A program made the position numbers and the translations under genes. Source: Chryseobacterium indologenes (lineage in GTDB: Bacteria; Bacteroidota; Bacteroidia; Flavobacteriales; Weeksellaceae). Taken from it: a stretch of DNA of 64,000 nt. Positions 18,110 to 27,576 of this stretch are shown piece by piece. Under the pieces are notes generated by a model that was given only the letters and a program-made list of their open reading frames with translations, had not been told where the DNA came from and ran no database searches. The stretch's first letter is position 1; each line of letters starts with the position of its first letter. The DNA lies in the NCBI RefSeq assembly GCF_001295265.1, contig NZ_LJOD01000011.1, positions 1 through 64,000 of the forward strand, given 5' to 3'.

Positions 18110-19538
18110 GAATATATTCACTGCGGCAGTAATATCGCTTGTATTAGCAGGTTGTAAAGCTCCCATGGCAACCGTTATAAAAGATGAAGTAAAAGAAAAC
18201 CTTCCCCAGAATTTCAATCAGGAAGAGCCTCAGGACGCAAATAACAATAGCGGAACAACCCCATGGAGACAATTTTTTACAGATCCTAATCTGGTTAGCT
18301 TAATTGAGACTGCCCTGAAAAATAATCAGGAACTGCTGATTACGCTTCAGGAAATTGAAATTGCCAAAAGTGGTGTTTTAGCTAAAAAAGGAAAACTGAG
18401 CCCTGCTGTTTCTGCCGGAATAGGAGCGGGACTTAAAAAAGCGGGACGTTACACCAGTGAAGGAGCAGGAGATGCTACTACAGAAATAGAACCCGGAAAA
18501 GAAATGCCGGATCCACTGGGTAATTTTGAAGGAGGATTGATGGCCAACTGGGAAATCGATATCTGGAAAAAACTCAGAACCGAGAAAGAAGCTGCAGTAG
18601 CTCACTATCTTTCTACAGTTGAAGGGAAGAACTTTGTATTGTCCAATCTTATTGAAGAAGTGGCGGATAATTACTATGAATTGCTGGCTCTTGATAATCA
18701 GTTGGATATTATTCAGCAATATATCAGGCTTCAGGAAAGAGCCCTGGAAATTTCTAAAATACAGAAAGAAGCCGCGGCAGCCACAGAACTGGCCGTGAAA
18801 AAATTTGAAGCTGAGCTGGCAAAATCGAAAGCTGCAGAATACACCATCCGCCAGCAGATTACAGAAAAAGAAAATCAGATTAATGCCCTTCTGGGTAGAT
18901 ATCCGCAGCCTATTATAAGAACAAAGGAAAGCTTCATGTCTACCATTCCGCAGACTGTTTATACCGGGATTCCGTCTCAGCTTCTGTCTAACCGTCCGGA
19001 TATTAAACAGGCAGAACTGGAGCTTAAAGCAGCAAAACTGGATGTGCAGGCCGCAAGAAAAGAGTTTTATCCGTCACTTGAAATTTCTGCAACCTTAGGG
19101 CTGGAAGCTTTCAAACCTTCCTATCTGGTTAAAATGCCGGAATCCATTGCCTATAATTTAGCAGGAGAGCTGGCCGGGCCGCTGATCAATAAAAGTGCTA
19201 TCAAAGCCAATTTCCAGACAGCTGATGCCAAACAGATACAGTCTCTTTATGAATATGATAAAACAATTCTGAATGCTTATCTGGACGTGGCCAACCTGAT
19301 GTCTAAGATTAAAAATATAGACCAGTATTATCAGCTGAAATCTCAGGAAACCAAAGCGCTGGACCAGTCTATTGATATCGCTAACCAGCTATTCAGAAAT
19401 TCAAGAGCAGATTATCTGGAAGTGCTGTTAAATCAAAGAGATGCTCTGGATGCAAAAATGGAACTGATTGAAGCTAAACAGAAACAGCTTAGCACAGTGG
19501 TGGATATTTACAAAAGCCTTGGAGGAGGCTGGAAATAA
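18090..19538 (+). CDS. Outer-membrane efflux channel (TolC/NodT family lipoprotein)
   Basis: The exit duct of the tripartite efflux system. The 482-residue protein has a lipoprotein signal peptide with acylated Cys22 (LAGCKAP). Two outer-membrane-efflux-protein repeats rich in helical coiled-coil follow, with the recognisable PSQLLSNRPDIKQAELELKA in the middle. Its start lies 20 bases inside the end of the pump gene. A strong terminator follows, closing the three-gene operon. Confidence 0.95.
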   Translation: MENLKIKNIFTAAVISLVLAGCKAPMATVIKDEVKENLPQNFNQEEPQDANNNSGTTPWRQFFTDPNLVSLIETALKNNQELLITLQEIEIAKSGVLAKKGKLSPAVSAGIGAGLKKAGRYTSEGAGDATTEIEPGKEMPDPLGNFEGGLMANWEIDIWKKLRTEKEAAVAHYLSTVEGKNFVLSNLIEEVADNYYELLALDNQLDIIQQYIRLQERALEISKIQKEAAAATELAVKKFEAELAKSKAAEYTIRQQITEKENQINALLGRYPQPIIRTKESFMSTIPQTVYTGIPSQLLSNRPDIKQAELELKAAKLDVQAARKEFYPSLEISATLGLEAFKPSYLVKMPESIAYNLAGELAGPLINKSAIKANFQTADAKQIQSLYEYDKTILNAYLDVANLMSKIKNIDQYYQLKSQETKALDQSIDIANQLFRNSRADYLEVLLNQRDALDAKMELIEAKQKQLSTVVDIYKSLGGGWK

Positions 19539-19577
19539 AAATATCATAATTCTCAATAAAACAGTTAATGTTTTGAG

Positions 19578-19607
19578 GCTGGCCCCTGCGGGGGCTGTTT
19601 TTTTTTT
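19578..19607 (+). terminator. Terminator of the RND efflux operon
   Basis: A GC-rich hairpin (GCCCC with GGGGC, loop TGCG, flanked by G-T pairs) is followed by a run of ten T. Confidence 0.9.
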
Positions 19608-19659
19608 AATAATGAACCAAATAATTGATTCTTAAAATAATTCCGGAGGATTTGTTTGC

Positions 19660-19667
19660 TATATTTG
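19660..19667 (+). promoter_or_regulatory. -7 box for the M20 peptidase gene
   Basis: TATATTTG is an exact TAnnTTTG match, 34 bases before the start codon and after the efflux-operon terminator. No TTG is found about 20 bases upstream. Confidence 0.5.
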
Positions 19668-19701
19668 TGATACTGTCACACCACACAAAATCTAGTCCGC
19701 C

Positions 19702-21234
19702 ATGAAAAATGTTCTTTTAGCCGTTCTTGCTGTTATCATTATCCTGATTGCCATATTACTGATTAAAACCTATACGTATCCATTTAAAAAGAACAAAGCG
19801 GATGCTTCTGAAGGTTGGAAGCCTGTTAAGAATGATTCTGCGGTGATGCGTCTGTCCGGCGGGATCAAAATTCCTACCGTTTCTACGGGAAGCCTGGGCG
19901 TTTTCAATTATGCACCTTTTGATCAGTTGAAAGAATATCTGAAAAATTCCTACCCCTTAGTCTACCAGAATACCGAAAATTACGAGATCAATGGATATGC
20001 ATTGGTTTTTAGGCTGAAGGGTAGTACTTCCGGGCTTGAACCTGTTTTGTTTCTTTCCCATATGGATGTAGTTCCTCCCGGTGATGCTGATGTGAAAAGT
20101 AAAGAACAGAATGTTTTCAGACCGGATGACCAACCGGTTCCTGCTGTATCTAAAGTTGCAGAAGACTGGGATTTCGAGCCGTTTTCAGGAGCAGTTGCCC
20201 ATGGAAGAATTTATGGAAGAGGAGCAATAGATATGAAAGGAATGCTTTTCTCTTTAATGGAATCTATGAACAATATGATTAAAAGCGGCCAGGTTCCTAA
20301 GCGGGATATCTATCTTGCTTTTGGCTTTGATGAAGAAGTAGGAGGGCAAAAAGGTGCAGTACAGATTGCAGAACATTTCAGGAAAGCAGGATTGAAGTTT
20401 GAGGCTGTGTATGATGAAGGAGGCCTGATTATGGAAAAAGGAAATGTTGCCGGAATAAATTCAGATGTAGCAGTGGTAGGCTGTGCAGAAAAAGGTTTCT
20501 TATCTGCAAAAATCAAAGTAAAAGGGCTTGGAGGCCATTCTTCTATGCCACCTATGGAAAGTGCTATCGGAAAAGCGGCAGTGATTATGCAGCGTCTTGA
20601 GGACCATCAGATGAAACCGGTAATTACTCCCCTGATTAAGAATTTTTTTGATAATATCGGTGGATCGATGCCTTTTACCAGTAGGCTTGCTATTGCTAAT
20701 CAATGGCTTCTGAAGCCTCTGCTTTTGTCACAGCTCACTAAAAATAATACCACCAATGCATTGGTGCGGACCACAACTGCCCTTACCATGATGAAAGGCA
20801 GTGACGGCGCCAATGTTCTTTCCCCGGAAGTGGAATTTGTAGTTAATTTCAGGCTTATTCCCGGAAATTCCGTGCAAGAGGTTCGTGAGCATATTGCAAA
20901 AGCAACAGAAGGTTTCGATGTTGAGGTAGAAGATATTGATAATACCAGAGAAGCCTCTGCCGTATCACCAACAGACACAAAAGCCTATCAGATGATAGAA
21001 GCCGGAATAAAGGAGATTTATCCTGAGGCCATTGTTACACCTTACCTTACCATGGCCGCCACAGATGCTTATAAATACCAGATAGTAAGCAGGAATATTT
21101 ACAGGTTCATGCCTGTTAAGATCAACCGTTCGGAGCAGCAAAGCATTCATAGTACCAATGAGTATATCAGCATTGAAAACTATCTGAAGATGATCCGTTA
21201 TTTTGAATATATCATGAAAAATTACGATAAATAA
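19702..21234 (+). CDS. M20 family zinc carboxypeptidase (PM20D1/CPS-like)
   Basis: A 510-residue zinc-dependent amidohydrolase anchored by an N-terminal membrane helix (about 3-22, NVLLAVLAVIIILIAILLI). Metal-binding motifs are SHMDVVPPG at 119-127 (His120), GRGAIDMKG at 172-180 (bridging Asp177) and DEEVGG at 210-215 (catalytic and metal Glu residues). The dimerisation domain follows (KGLGGHSSMP). The membrane anchor and length resemble the yeast CPS1/mammalian PM20D1 branch, which acts on N-acyl amino acids or peptides. The substrate here is unknown. It stands alone, with its own promoter. Confidence 0.93.
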   Translation: MKNVLLAVLAVIIILIAILLIKTYTYPFKKNKADASEGWKPVKNDSAVMRLSGGIKIPTVSTGSLGVFNYAPFDQLKEYLKNSYPLVYQNTENYEINGYALVFRLKGSTSGLEPVLFLSHMDVVPPGDADVKSKEQNVFRPDDQPVPAVSKVAEDWDFEPFSGAVAHGRIYGRGAIDMKGMLFSLMESMNNMIKSGQVPKRDIYLAFGFDEEVGGQKGAVQIAEHFRKAGLKFEAVYDEGGLIMEKGNVAGINSDVAVVGCAEKGFLSAKIKVKGLGGHSSMPPMESAIGKAAVIMQRLEDHQMKPVITPLIKNFFDNIGGSMPFTSRLAIANQWLLKPLLLSQLTKNNTTNALVRTTTALTMMKGSDGANVLSPEVEFVVNFRLIPGNSVQEVREHIAKATEGFDVEVEDIDNTREASAVSPTDTKAYQMIEAGIKEIYPEAIVTPYLTMAATDAYKYQIVSRNIYRFMPVKINRSEQQSIHSTNEYISIENYLKMIRYFEYIMKNYDK

Positions 21235-21323
21235 CTTAAATAAAAATTCAGTAAAAGAAAACAAAATAAGCAGGGCTGCAATCCAGGATTTTTCTAAAAT
21301 GAAAAAAAATATAGAATATGATC

Positions 21324-21354
21324 TTGCAAAGGTTTTATTTTTATATTACATTTA
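21324..21354 (+). promoter_or_regulatory. Promoter of the lipoprotein gene at 21382
   Basis: TTG (21324-21326) and TACATTTA (21347-21354) are separated by 20 bases. This is the best-spaced -33/-7 pair that I found in the window; only the last base of the -7 box deviates. Confidence 0.55.
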
Positions 21355-21381
21355 TGAACCTAGTTTCTAAATAGATACACC

Positions 21382-21984
21382 ATGCGCACATTATTATTTA
21401 CGGCCCTTTTACTTTCTTTTATTAGCTGTCAGAGTAACGAAAAGCCGAATGCAAAAACTACAGAAGCGGTAGCTGAAAATAACCTGTCGCCGACCCATCA
21501 GGAAGAAGTTCCATTACAAGACGCGGAAGCCATCGTTAAACAAATAAAATCCGATTACGCAGCGGTGAACAGCAAAAAACTGGCAGCCCGAAAAATCGTT
21601 ATTGAAGAAGGAGCATTTGCGGAAGATTGTCGTATCTCCGTTGCCAATGTCGCTTATTTTGCACCGGCAGGCGGTAAAACAGAGAAGATAACTTCTATCG
21701 TAGGCTCAGATTCTCACGTAGATACTTTCGAATATTATTATAAGGACGGGCAGTTGTTTTTCATCTTTCACAAGCAAGAATATTTTCCGCCATTGAAAGG
21801 CGCGAAACCTGAGGTATCGGAGCTAAGGGTCTACATCAGCAACAGCAAGGCAGTGAAGTATATCAGCAGTACAGGTGGTGATTACAAACTTATGGATTTT
21901 GAAAAGCAAATCCGGGAAGGCAATGCTTTGTTCCGGGCAACAACCCGGCAGCAGGTACAGGATGCGATCTGCTCAGGCCAATAA
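21382..21984 (+). CDS. Lipoprotein of unknown function
   Basis: A 200-residue lipoprotein with a short signal peptide and acylated Cys16 (FISCQS). A Thr/Glu-rich linker is followed by a compact mixed alpha/beta domain. The mature region carries paired segments such as DTFEYYYKDGQLFFIFHKQE (about 114-133) and AVKYISSTGGDYKLMD, which look like beta hairpins. No named family is recognised. A well-placed promoter lies 28 bases upstream. It has no obvious operon partner; the next gene is 162 bases away. Confidence 0.75.
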   Translation: MRTLLFTALLLSFISCQSNEKPNAKTTEAVAENNLSPTHQEEVPLQDAEAIVKQIKSDYAAVNSKKLAARKIVIEEGAFAEDCRISVANVAYFAPAGGKTEKITSIVGSDSHVDTFEYYYKDGQLFFIFHKQEYFPPLKGAKPEVSELRVYISNSKAVKYISSTGGDYKLMDFEKQIREGNALFRATTRQQVQDAICSGQ

Positions 21985-22146
21985 AATATACATAAAATAA
22001 ACATGTATTAGATGAATCGGAAAAAAGAGCTGTTACAGCCTTCAGGGATAACATTTATCCGGGTATTATAAGAAATAAATGAAATAGCAGGATCTTTAGC
22101 TGAGTTTGACGTAAACAGGGATACACTTTCTGAATAAACAATAAAC

Positions 22147-22692
22147 ATGCAGTTCTTTAACTATATAACAACCATTTTTATATTACTTTTTGTGATGATC
22201 AATACAAATGCGCAAACAAAATTATCGGGCAGGGTATATGATTATGCTCCGGAAATGGATTTAAAAACAGCAAAACTTATCACTGATGACAATGATTCTA
22301 ATGGGATATTTCTGTTTTTAAACGATAGTGTGTTGATAAAAATAGATTACCGTAATGATACGCTATATACAAAGGCTGCTTACCACATCAGGAAAGGTGT
22401 ATACGAACAGCTGTCTAACGGTAACAGACGATGGGCAGCAGAAGTAATTGATATCGAAATGGATAAAAATACAGTGAAAGAGACTACCGGAAATAACATT
22501 GAAAAAATAAACACTGACACAGTTCTGCATATTTCGATGCAATACAGTACAACTCTTAATGACAGGCCATATTATTTTTCAGAGGAAGGACATGGGAATT
22601 ATTTATACATGGTACCGAGCCGGAGAAAATTGAATGCTGTTTTAAAAGAGCTGAAGGCAAAAGGAATTTTAAACCTGTTGGGGGTGAAGTAA
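22147..22692 (+). CDS. Secreted protein of unknown function
   Basis: A 181-residue protein with an N-terminal signal peptide that probably ends at NTNAQ (residue 23). The mature part alternates short predicted strands and polar turns and has no cysteine pairs or recognised motif. It lies 89 bases before the CFI-box gene on the same strand. I do not recognise it. Confidence 0.65.
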   Translation: MQFFNYITTIFILLFVMINTNAQTKLSGRVYDYAPEMDLKTAKLITDDNDSNGIFLFLNDSVLIKIDYRNDTLYTKAAYHIRKGVYEQLSNGNRRWAAEVIDIEMDKNTVKETTGNNIEKINTDTVLHISMQYSTTLNDRPYYFSEEGHGNYLYMVPSRRKLNAVLKELKAKGILNLLGVK

Positions 22693-22781
22693 AGTTAACC
22701 TGTTAGTGGTAGCACATCTCAATGAGTAGGAAGATAAAGTAAACATTATGTAGAGCCGTTGGCTGCTAAAATGGCATTAAG

Positions 22782-23687
22782 ATGAATACAGGAAAGAATG
22801 TTTGTTTTATTGCAACTGCCTGTTATGGAGGTTACAATGCTTACGAAGTTATACTTCTTAGGAATTATCGGGATGATAAAATAAGTTGGGGAAACTATTT
22901 GCCCTGGGATTTTTCATCAAAAAAAATATATTACGTCAAGTTCTGTCGCATTACCGCAATAGCTTTGCTTTATCAAAATTACAGAGCTATGGAATTGCCG
23001 TTTTATTTAAGTTTTAATGAGTTTGAGAGCCATTATTATGACAACCTTGAAAAATGGTTTGAAGAATATCATAATACCAGTGAAACCGACTATGTGAGAG
23101 CATTGGCAGAAATGTACAGCCCTTACTTGTATTACAGTTTTACAGATGACAGGATTATGGCAGATGCTTCTATGGAGATTAAGGACTGTTTTTTTCCTTA
23201 CTATGATAAAATAGGCCTCTCTTTCTGTACCAGCTGTGAAAATGGTAAAACGCCTAAGCCAATCAAAGGAATGAATCATATATTTGAATGGAAAACGATT
23301 ACCATGATGGAGTACGCACAGCATATTCTGGATAAAATCAACAGGTATATTTCAAAAAACAAAAACGTAGCTGAAACAGGAAGTATTCATGATTATATCA
23401 ATGACTATGGGATTATTACATCCAGAGAAGGAGCCGGATACTGTGTTAATTACAACAGGCATCAGAAGGCAGTTCCTTTCCTCAAGGCTTATCTTCCCCA
23501 TTACGGACAGACAGTAAATATTGCAGTTTACAGAGATTTTATTTTTTCCGCAGCTCAGATTGCGGAATATATTGACCGTAAACTCAGGTCAGTACAGGAT
23601 TTTGAACATACGGTATATGTAAAGCTGAAATCGGAGGCAAAATTCAGAGTACAGATGAGTCATCAGTTTCTGACGATCTGCAATTAA
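22782..23687 (+). CDS. Protein with an N-terminal CFI-box
   Basis: A 301-residue protein that opens, at residues 8-16, with CFIATACYG, followed by EVILLRNYRDDKI (about 22-34). This is the pattern of the 'CFI-box' domain (C-F-I-A-T-A-x-Y-G ... LRxFRD). In the proteins I know, that domain is usually at the C-terminus; here it is at the very start, followed by about 260 residues of unrecognised sequence. There is no signal peptide, so it is presumably cytoplasmic. The later CTSCENGKTP segment (about 149-158) has two further cysteines. Function unknown. Confidence 0.7.
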   Translation: MNTGKNVCFIATACYGGYNAYEVILLRNYRDDKISWGNYLPWDFSSKKIYYVKFCRITAIALLYQNYRAMELPFYLSFNEFESHYYDNLEKWFEEYHNTSETDYVRALAEMYSPYLYYSFTDDRIMADASMEIKDCFFPYYDKIGLSFCTSCENGKTPKPIKGMNHIFEWKTITMMEYAQHILDKINRYISKNKNVAETGSIHDYINDYGIITSREGAGYCVNYNRHQKAVPFLKAYLPHYGQTVNIAVYRDFIFSAAQIAEYIDRKLRSVQDFEHTVYVKLKSEAKFRVQMSHQFLTICN

Positions 23688-23725
23688 TCATTCGCACCAA
23701 CATTCATATCTAAATTATATTTTTG

Positions 23726-23751
23726 CCGGAGAACGTTAAGCCGTTTTCCGG
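23726..23751 (+). terminator. First of two hairpins between convergent genes
   Basis: CCGGAGAACG (23726-23735) pairs with CGTTTTCCGG (23742-23751) through one G-T pair. It is followed by the second hairpin rather than a T-tract. Confidence 0.5.
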
Positions 23752-23753
23752 AT

Positions 23754-23783
23754 TAAAATCCCGGTCATTTGATTGGGATTTTA
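23754..23783. terminator. Bidirectional terminator between the CFI-box and DUF2490 genes
   Basis: TAAAATCCC (23754-23762) pairs with GGGATTTTA (23775-23783), with A/T-rich flanks on both sides. It overlaps the TAA stop codon of the minus-strand gene. Confidence 0.75.
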
Positions 23784-24584
23784 TTGCTTTTTATAAGGCA
23801 GGTTCCAGATAAGGTCAGCAGCCAGATAGTGTACCCCGCCTTTTTTTATACTTCGGCTGCCTCTGATCAGATCATCCATATATCCGATATCTACGGTAAA
23901 AGGAGAGTGGGGAATATTGAATGTATAATAAGCCGCAATACGCATTTCTCTATACCCGAAGGGCGTCCAGGCATGATCCTGATCATTGAGGTAGCTTGCA
24001 GAAAAAAGTCCTTCCGCACTTAAGGCCAGTCTTTGATTGTTTTTGGAAGATAGACTATAGGTAAGCTGGCTTTTGATACGGGTTCTTAACTGGAAATTTT
24101 CTTCAGCTTTGTTAAAATCAGCATCAAAAAACTTTCTGAACTCCTGACGTACTGTATTTTTCAGCTTCCACCTTTTTCCAAGGTTAAAAGTATAAGCATA
24201 TCGTCCATAGATTCTGAATTCCTGTTCCGTACTTTCTTTTTCATAAGGATAATCACTCTCATATTTGGGCTGGCGCCGGTAGCTTAAGGCATAGCTGTAC
24301 TGCTGGTGAGGAGCAAACGAATGGTAAACCTCGTGATTTAAAACCATGATCGCCTGTTTTGAAAACAGATTATCATTGTCGGGACTGCTCTTTCGGCCTA
24401 ATGCAATATAGCTTAAGGACTGTTTCTTTCCCAAAGAATCCAGCTGGCGTTTAACTCCGAAAGCCGACCAGAATGCGGTATTGACATCTCCCAGACCCGG
24501 CGGACTGATCTGTGCTTTTACAAAACTGCCTGTACAGCCCAATAAAAGTAACCCTGCAAAAATCTTTTTAATGCTAATCATCAT
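23781..24584 (-). CDS. DUF2490 family outer-membrane protein
   Basis: A 267-residue protein with a signal peptide (MISIKKIFAGLLLLGCTGSFVKAQ) and a succession of amphipathic, aromatic-edged strands (for example YSYALSYRRQPKYE, KRWKLKNTVRQEFRKF and FTVDIGYMDDLIRGS). It looks like a small beta-barrel and fits DUF2490, a Bacteroidota family of unknown function. Cys16 in the signal region might suggest a lipoprotein, but the VKAQ cleavage site is more typical. Its stop codon lies in the shared terminator. Confidence 0.75.
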   Translation of the reverse strand: MMISIKKIFAGLLLLGCTGSFVKAQISPPGLGDVNTAFWSAFGVKRQLDSLGKKQSLSYIALGRKSSPDNDNLFSKQAIMVLNHEVYHSFAPHQQYSYALSYRRQPKYESDYPYEKESTEQEFRIYGRYAYTFNLGKRWKLKNTVRQEFRKFFDADFNKAEENFQLRTRIKSQLTYSLSSKNNQRLALSAEGLFSASYLNDQDHAWTPFGYREMRIAAYYTFNIPHSPFTVDIGYMDDLIRGSRSIKKGGVHYLAADLIWNLPYKKQ

Positions 24585-24776
24585 GATAACTTCTTCAATA
24601 GTAATGTATATGATTTGTCAAGTCAAAATATAGAAACGGAATATCCGGACTTAACAAATTTAAACGTTCAGGGAATTTAATGTTTACTCAAAATCCCTTA
24701 ATACTGTTTAAAAACATGACAAAATAAAAACATGATTTAGGATAGATTTGGGAATAAATTAATGTGTGCTCCGGGT

Positions 24777-25676
24777 TTAGCGGATTCCAAGTTTTTCACT
24801 AGGGCAGTCAATATAAATACAGTTTTGTAAAAAAAGCTTATTGCCCAGCATTCCGGTCATTCCGGAAAACTTCATGAGCATATATTGAGACTGAGAGAAA
24901 CCTTCTACGTAAGTTACCTCTGTTAAAGGAATTTTCTTGTCTTTAAAACGGATGATCATGTTGCTTTTCGCAGTATAGGAAGTCAGGATATCAGGCCTTG
25001 ATTGAGCTTTTTCTACAATAATTTTTGATTGGGGTAATTTCAGGTCCGCCCACTGCTCTTTATGGGTCAGCAGCTCATAAGCACTGGTTCCCGAATCATA
25101 AAGAAATAGCTCTTCTTTTCCTTTTAAGATACCGCGGATCATAATTTTTCTCTTTTTAAATGTAAAATCAATAAGATTGCTTTGAAATTCCAAAGGTGCT
25201 TCAGACAGGTTAAAAATGATAAAATTTTCCTTAAAATTGATAATGGTTTTTCTGTCTTCAAGAATATCGGCTCCAAGTGTACCGATGATCTTCCCGGATT
25301 CTTTTTCTATTTCAGAAATTTTGAACTTATCGGATGAGATTTCTGTTTTGCCAATGTAGAACGTTGAAGAAGCATGATCATCATGAACCGTAATTCCTTT
25401 AATCTTTTTTATGGGAAAGCTGTAAAATTCAGTATATACGGCCCCGGTATCAAATTGAAGATAGTAAATGGCCGTATCTCCCGGAAAACGGACAGGTACA
25501 AGTAAAGCGCTTTTATCTTTTTCCGGCCATTTCATCGGAGTCTTTCCACTTTCATTTTTTACCGTTAAATAATTTTTCTCCGGAGTGAATTTCTGGTTAA
25601 AATAAAAATAGCTGCCCAGAAACAGAATCACCGTAATAATTAAAATCCCCGACAGAATTCTTCTGATTGTTCTCAT
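24777..25676 (-). CDS. Membrane-anchored tandem aspartyl-protease-like protein
   Basis: A 299-residue protein with one N-terminal membrane helix (about 7-26). Two halves each look like a retropepsin lobe. The first has LQFDTGAVYTEF and later GTLGADILEDRKTIINF; the second has FLYDSGTSAYELL and GMLGNKLFLQNCIYID. The DTGA and DSGT motifs would supply the paired catalytic aspartates, as in two-lobed pepsin-type enzymes, followed in each lobe by the usual hydrophobic-Gly turn. This suggests an extracytoplasmic aspartyl protease or a non-catalytic relative. Its substrate is unknown and no partner gene is seen. Confidence 0.7.
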   Translation of the reverse strand: MRTIRRILSGILIITVILFLGSYFYFNQKFTPEKNYLTVKNESGKTPMKWPEKDKSALLVPVRFPGDTAIYYLQFDTGAVYTEFYSFPIKKIKGITVHDDHASSTFYIGKTEISSDKFKISEIEKESGKIIGTLGADILEDRKTIINFKENFIIFNLSEAPLEFQSNLIDFTFKKRKIMIRGILKGKEELFLYDSGTSAYELLTHKEQWADLKLPQSKIIVEKAQSRPDILTSYTAKSNMIIRFKDKKIPLTEVTYVEGFSQSQYMLMKFSGMTGMLGNKLFLQNCIYIDCPSEKLGIR

Positions 25677-25996
25677 ATTAATTTTTGTACAAGATTCGGA
25701 AATCCGGACTAGTTTTTAGTCCAAAAGGATATGACAGTTTTACGACAATTTTATGACTTGGATTGTAAGGCGTTGTATTTGAAGGTTATGAAAGTGTTGT
25801 GGAGTTTTTTATCAATCGCTAAGGTAAACAAAGAATGAGCAATATTGGAATGCTTTTAAGATAAACAAAGCCGCTTCCTTATCTTTGAAATACAAGGTTA
25901 TATCTATTGGCTTACGTCTTTGAAAAGTTAAATAATATTAAATAAATTTTGGTTTATTATATTAGCATTAATAATAACCCAAAAACCAATTTACAC
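25677..25996. other. Intergenic between the protease-like gene and the AT-rich orphan
   Basis: AT-rich. It contains one small hairpin (GGACTA/TAGTCC, 25706-25722). The divergent promoters of the flanking genes should be here. I found no copy of the tRNA-Ser 3' end, which would have marked an integration site. Confidence 0.5.
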
Positions 25997-27244
25997 ATGA
26001 ACGAAATTAAACTAGATTACAATTCTACATATATCAGTTCAAATTTAATTGATGAATTAGATTATTTTATTGGTGGATATTCTAGTCCAGATGCAACTTT
26101 TCTTTATAGTTTAAATGCGTTCTTAGAGGCTTATATTTTGAATACAACATTTTATTTGTCAGAGACTGAATATAAACATATAAGTTTGATTTCTAAATCT
26201 CTATTTCCTAACGGCAGGCCAATTCTTGAACTATTAATCAAAAATAAGCAGGTAAAGATAATTGGTGGGATAGGTACAAATATAGCTACAGTAACAGGTA
26301 TTTTTAAGACAGATTTAAGTAACCCTCAAACGTATCAGGAAAAGATTAATGAATTTTTAAATAATGGTTTAAAGACGGAGATTGCACAAAGTAAATACAT
26401 GACAATTTCAAACATACATACTGCTCCAGATAAAATTAATTTCTTAAGTATTGGTAAAATTGATAACGGATTTATTGCAGTTGATATCAATGAGACGCCT
26501 CATAATTTTTATAAAAGTCTATCAACTATGACACATTATTCAAATGTTCAGGCCGCTCTTCCTTTCTATTCTTATAAATTACAGATGAACGAACTAAGAA
26601 GTAGAGGGACTTCTACAGATATCATTTATCAATTGACAAAATTATTTGAAATAAAGCAGAAAGATTTAAACGAATATTTTGGTGTAAGTAAGCAACAGAT
26701 ACCGCCACTTGTAAATATATTGTTGGGTCAATGTCAAAACTTATTTGAGTTACCCAATAAAATAGAACAGTTAAATCAAGACTTTACAGAATTGAGAAGT
26801 TCTATTATTAAATATGAAAAGAGATTAAACGAATCAAAAAATATTAAAGAACAAATAGACTCAATTGATGAATATAATGAATTTTGGAAAACTTTTAATC
26901 GCAAATATGTCGATAGTAATAGGCTCCATTTTAACTTTTGGGAATCAGTTGATGATTTAGAATATGATAAAGCTATTGACAATGCAATTGATAATAATAC
27001 TTATTCTAATTTACTTGAAGATTTAAATGTTGGAAAGATTATTGGCAAAGGCGCAAAAAAACTGATAGACACATATAAAGAAAGAAGAGTTATAAATAGA
27101 TTTAGAGGCGTTACGGACTTATGGAATTTGTTTAATAAATCTCCTAATGTTACAGAACATATAAAGAACTTTGAACGGGTTTTTAATGTGAAATTAGATA
27201 GAAGTTCTTTAGAAATCCTAAAAAAACAATTGGATGAAAGGTGA
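25997..27244 (+). CDS. AT-rich orphan gene, unknown function
   Basis: A 415-residue cytoplasmic protein with no signal peptide or membrane segment. ATG 25997 (MNEIKLDYN) is chosen over a TTG at 25949, which adds 16 unlikely residues. The N-terminal half is globular (a GGYSSPDATFLYSLNAFLEA segment near residues 25-45). A charged, probably coiled-coil region runs from about 235 to 285. The C-terminus, from about 330, is basic (IIGKGAKKLIDTYKERRVIN). Base composition is clearly lower in GC than the neighbours, with Asn, Ile and Lys codons in excess. It lies alone beside tRNA-Ser, facing that tRNA's 3' end, so horizontal acquisition is likely. I recognise no family; a defence function is conceivable but unsupported. 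Confidence 0.75.
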   Translation: MNEIKLDYNSTYISSNLIDELDYFIGGYSSPDATFLYSLNAFLEAYILNTTFYLSETEYKHISLISKSLFPNGRPILELLIKNKQVKIIGGIGTNIATVTGIFKTDLSNPQTYQEKINEFLNNGLKTEIAQSKYMTISNIHTAPDKINFLSIGKIDNGFIAVDINETPHNFYKSLSTMTHYSNVQAALPFYSYKLQMNELRSRGTSTDIIYQLTKLFEIKQKDLNEYFGVSKQQIPPLVNILLGQCQNLFELPNKIEQLNQDFTELRSSIIKYEKRLNESKNIKEQIDSIDEYNEFWKTFNRKYVDSNRLHFNFWESVDDLEYDKAIDNAIDNNTYSNLLEDLNVGKIIGKGAKKLIDTYKERRVINRFRGVTDLWNLFNKSPNVTEHIKNFERVFNVKLDRSSLEILKKQLDER

Positions 27245-27576
27245 TAAGTTATTTATTTTATAAATCTAAAAAATAGACAAATCAAAATATATAAAGCACT
27301 CCCTCTCTTTGTAAAAAAATTCGATTTTAAAACATAAGGATAAATCTTGGAACTTACTTATTTTATCAAAAAAAAGAATTCATAAAAATATGCAATATTC
27401 TATAGCTATTTTGTTAAGTATTGTAAGAATATTTTTAACTATCGAATTGAGGTAGTGATAAAACAAATGATATAAATAATATCAATTGCTGTCGATATTG
27501 ATATTTGACAGATGCTTTATATTGTTTACTGACAAGGATTGTAATTTTGTAACAAAGAAAGACTATGAGAAAATAG
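27245..27576. other. AT-rich intergenic between the orphan gene and tRNA-Ser
   Basis: About 330 very AT-rich bases. The only structure seen is a dyad, AATATCAAT (27478-27486) with ATTGATATT (27497-27505). No gene is supported; a frame across the tRNA on the plus strand is spurious. Confidence 0.5.
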
